A DNA stretch of 5,419 nt from an uncultured Oscillospiraceae bacterium (lineage in GTDB: Bacteria > Bacillota > Clostridia > Oscillospirales > Oscillospiraceae), in assembly GCA_934546725.1 (NCBI GenBank), contig CAKTED010000125.1, forward strand, positions 1 through 5,419. The letters run 5' to 3'. How positions within the stretch are numbered: the first letter of the stretch is position 1; each line of letters begins with the position of its first letter. A program made the position numbers and the translations under genes. Shown here one piece after another: positions 5,027-5,419 of the stretch. Under the pieces are notes generated by a model. That model worked only from the letters and a program-made list of their open reading frames with translations. It did no database searches and had not been told where the DNA came from.

Positions 5027-5419
5027 ACATGTTTCAAAAACCTTCAATCTCGGCACGATAAACGAGAAGAAGGCGCTCGTGGATCTGAATCTGCGCCTGG
5101 AGAAGGGTGACTTCGTCACCGTCATCGGCGGCAACGGAGCAGGTAAGTCGACCATGCTCAACGCCGTGGCCGGAGTCTGGCCCGTGGATGCGGGGCAGAT
5201 CATCATCGACGGAACGGACGTTACCGGTCTGCCGGAGTATAAGCGCGCGGCGTATATCGGCCGCGTGTTTCAGGATCCCATGCTGGGGTCCGCGCCGGAT
5301 ATGCAGATAGTGGAAAATCTTGCGCTGGCGTATCGCCGCGGGCAGCGCCGCGGCCTGAAGTGGGGCGTTTCCAAGGCGGAGCAGAAGCTTTACAGGGAGA
5401 AGCTGCAAATTCTCGGTCT
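5013..5419 (+). CDS. ABC transporter ATP-binding protein of the TrpXYZ-like system, C-terminus beyond window
   Basis: This cytoplasmic ATPase powers the importer by ATP hydrolysis at the permease interface. I translated 135 full codons from ATG 5013-5015, in a different frame from the permease it overlaps, before the right edge. It opens MLEIKHVSKTFNLGTINEKK, typical of COG1101-like subunits. The Walker A motif GGNGAGKST is at residues 39-47, and the Q-loop glutamine is Q87 in VFQDPMLGSAPDMQI, a form usual in this subfamily. The LSGGQ signature, Walker B and H-loop would lie beyond base 5419. AGGGGGG (4997-5003) is its ribosome binding site, nine bases from the start. Together with the upstream binding protein and permease it completes the three-part system. 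Confidence 0.94.
   Translation, partial: MLEIKHVSKTFNLGTINEKKALVDLNLRLEKGDFVTVIGGNGAGKSTMLNAVAGVWPVDAGQIIIDGTDVTGLPEYKRAAYIGRVFQDPMLGSAPDMQIVENLALAYRRGQRRGLKWGVSKAEQKLYREKLQILG

Overview
The window is a GC-rich stretch that looks like a gut Clostridia (Bacillota) chromosome, most likely Oscillospiraceae-like. The evidence is two Gram-positive-style lipoprotein binding proteins, strong AGGAGG-type ribosome binding sites, TTGACA/TATAAT-type promoters, and an intergenic repeat of a kind familiar from gut Firmicutes. The taxonomic call is inference; no rRNA or marker gene is present. The content is two unrelated ABC importers transcribed divergently from a shared 361-bp promoter region.

Left arm, minus strand (1-1771): a family 3 (polar amino acid type) solute-binding lipoprotein (896-1771) is followed by a terminator hairpin (864-889), a structured 5' leader, and a HisM/GlnP-type amino acid permease (636 down to the window edge, no stop seen). 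The ATPase of this system is presumably beyond the left edge.

Centre (1772-2132): a minus-strand promoter (1842-1869) drives a short hairpin-rich leader ahead of the first binding protein. A well-formed plus-strand promoter (2040-2068) serves the second importer.

Right arm, plus strand (2133-5419): a TrpX-type (ABC_sub_bind, COG2984-like) lipoprotein is followed by a hairpin, then about 700 bp of degenerate, partly fold-back intergenic repeats. After these come the membrane permease (COG4120-like, BPD_transp_2) and, overlapping it by 14 bp, the ATPase (COG1101-like), cut by the right edge. The three genes form a TrpXYZ-like importer. The substrate cannot be fixed from sequence; tryptophan or another aromatic or small ligand is possible.

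In both systems the exported binding protein gene comes first and is separated from its permease by a terminator-like hairpin and a non-coding gap. This fits making more binding protein than membrane complex. I found no convincing new biological system. The items most worth a second look are the mosaic repeat inside the TrpX-type operon, the structured leader before the amino acid permease, and the loss of the usual ligand-binding arginine in the family 3 binding protein.
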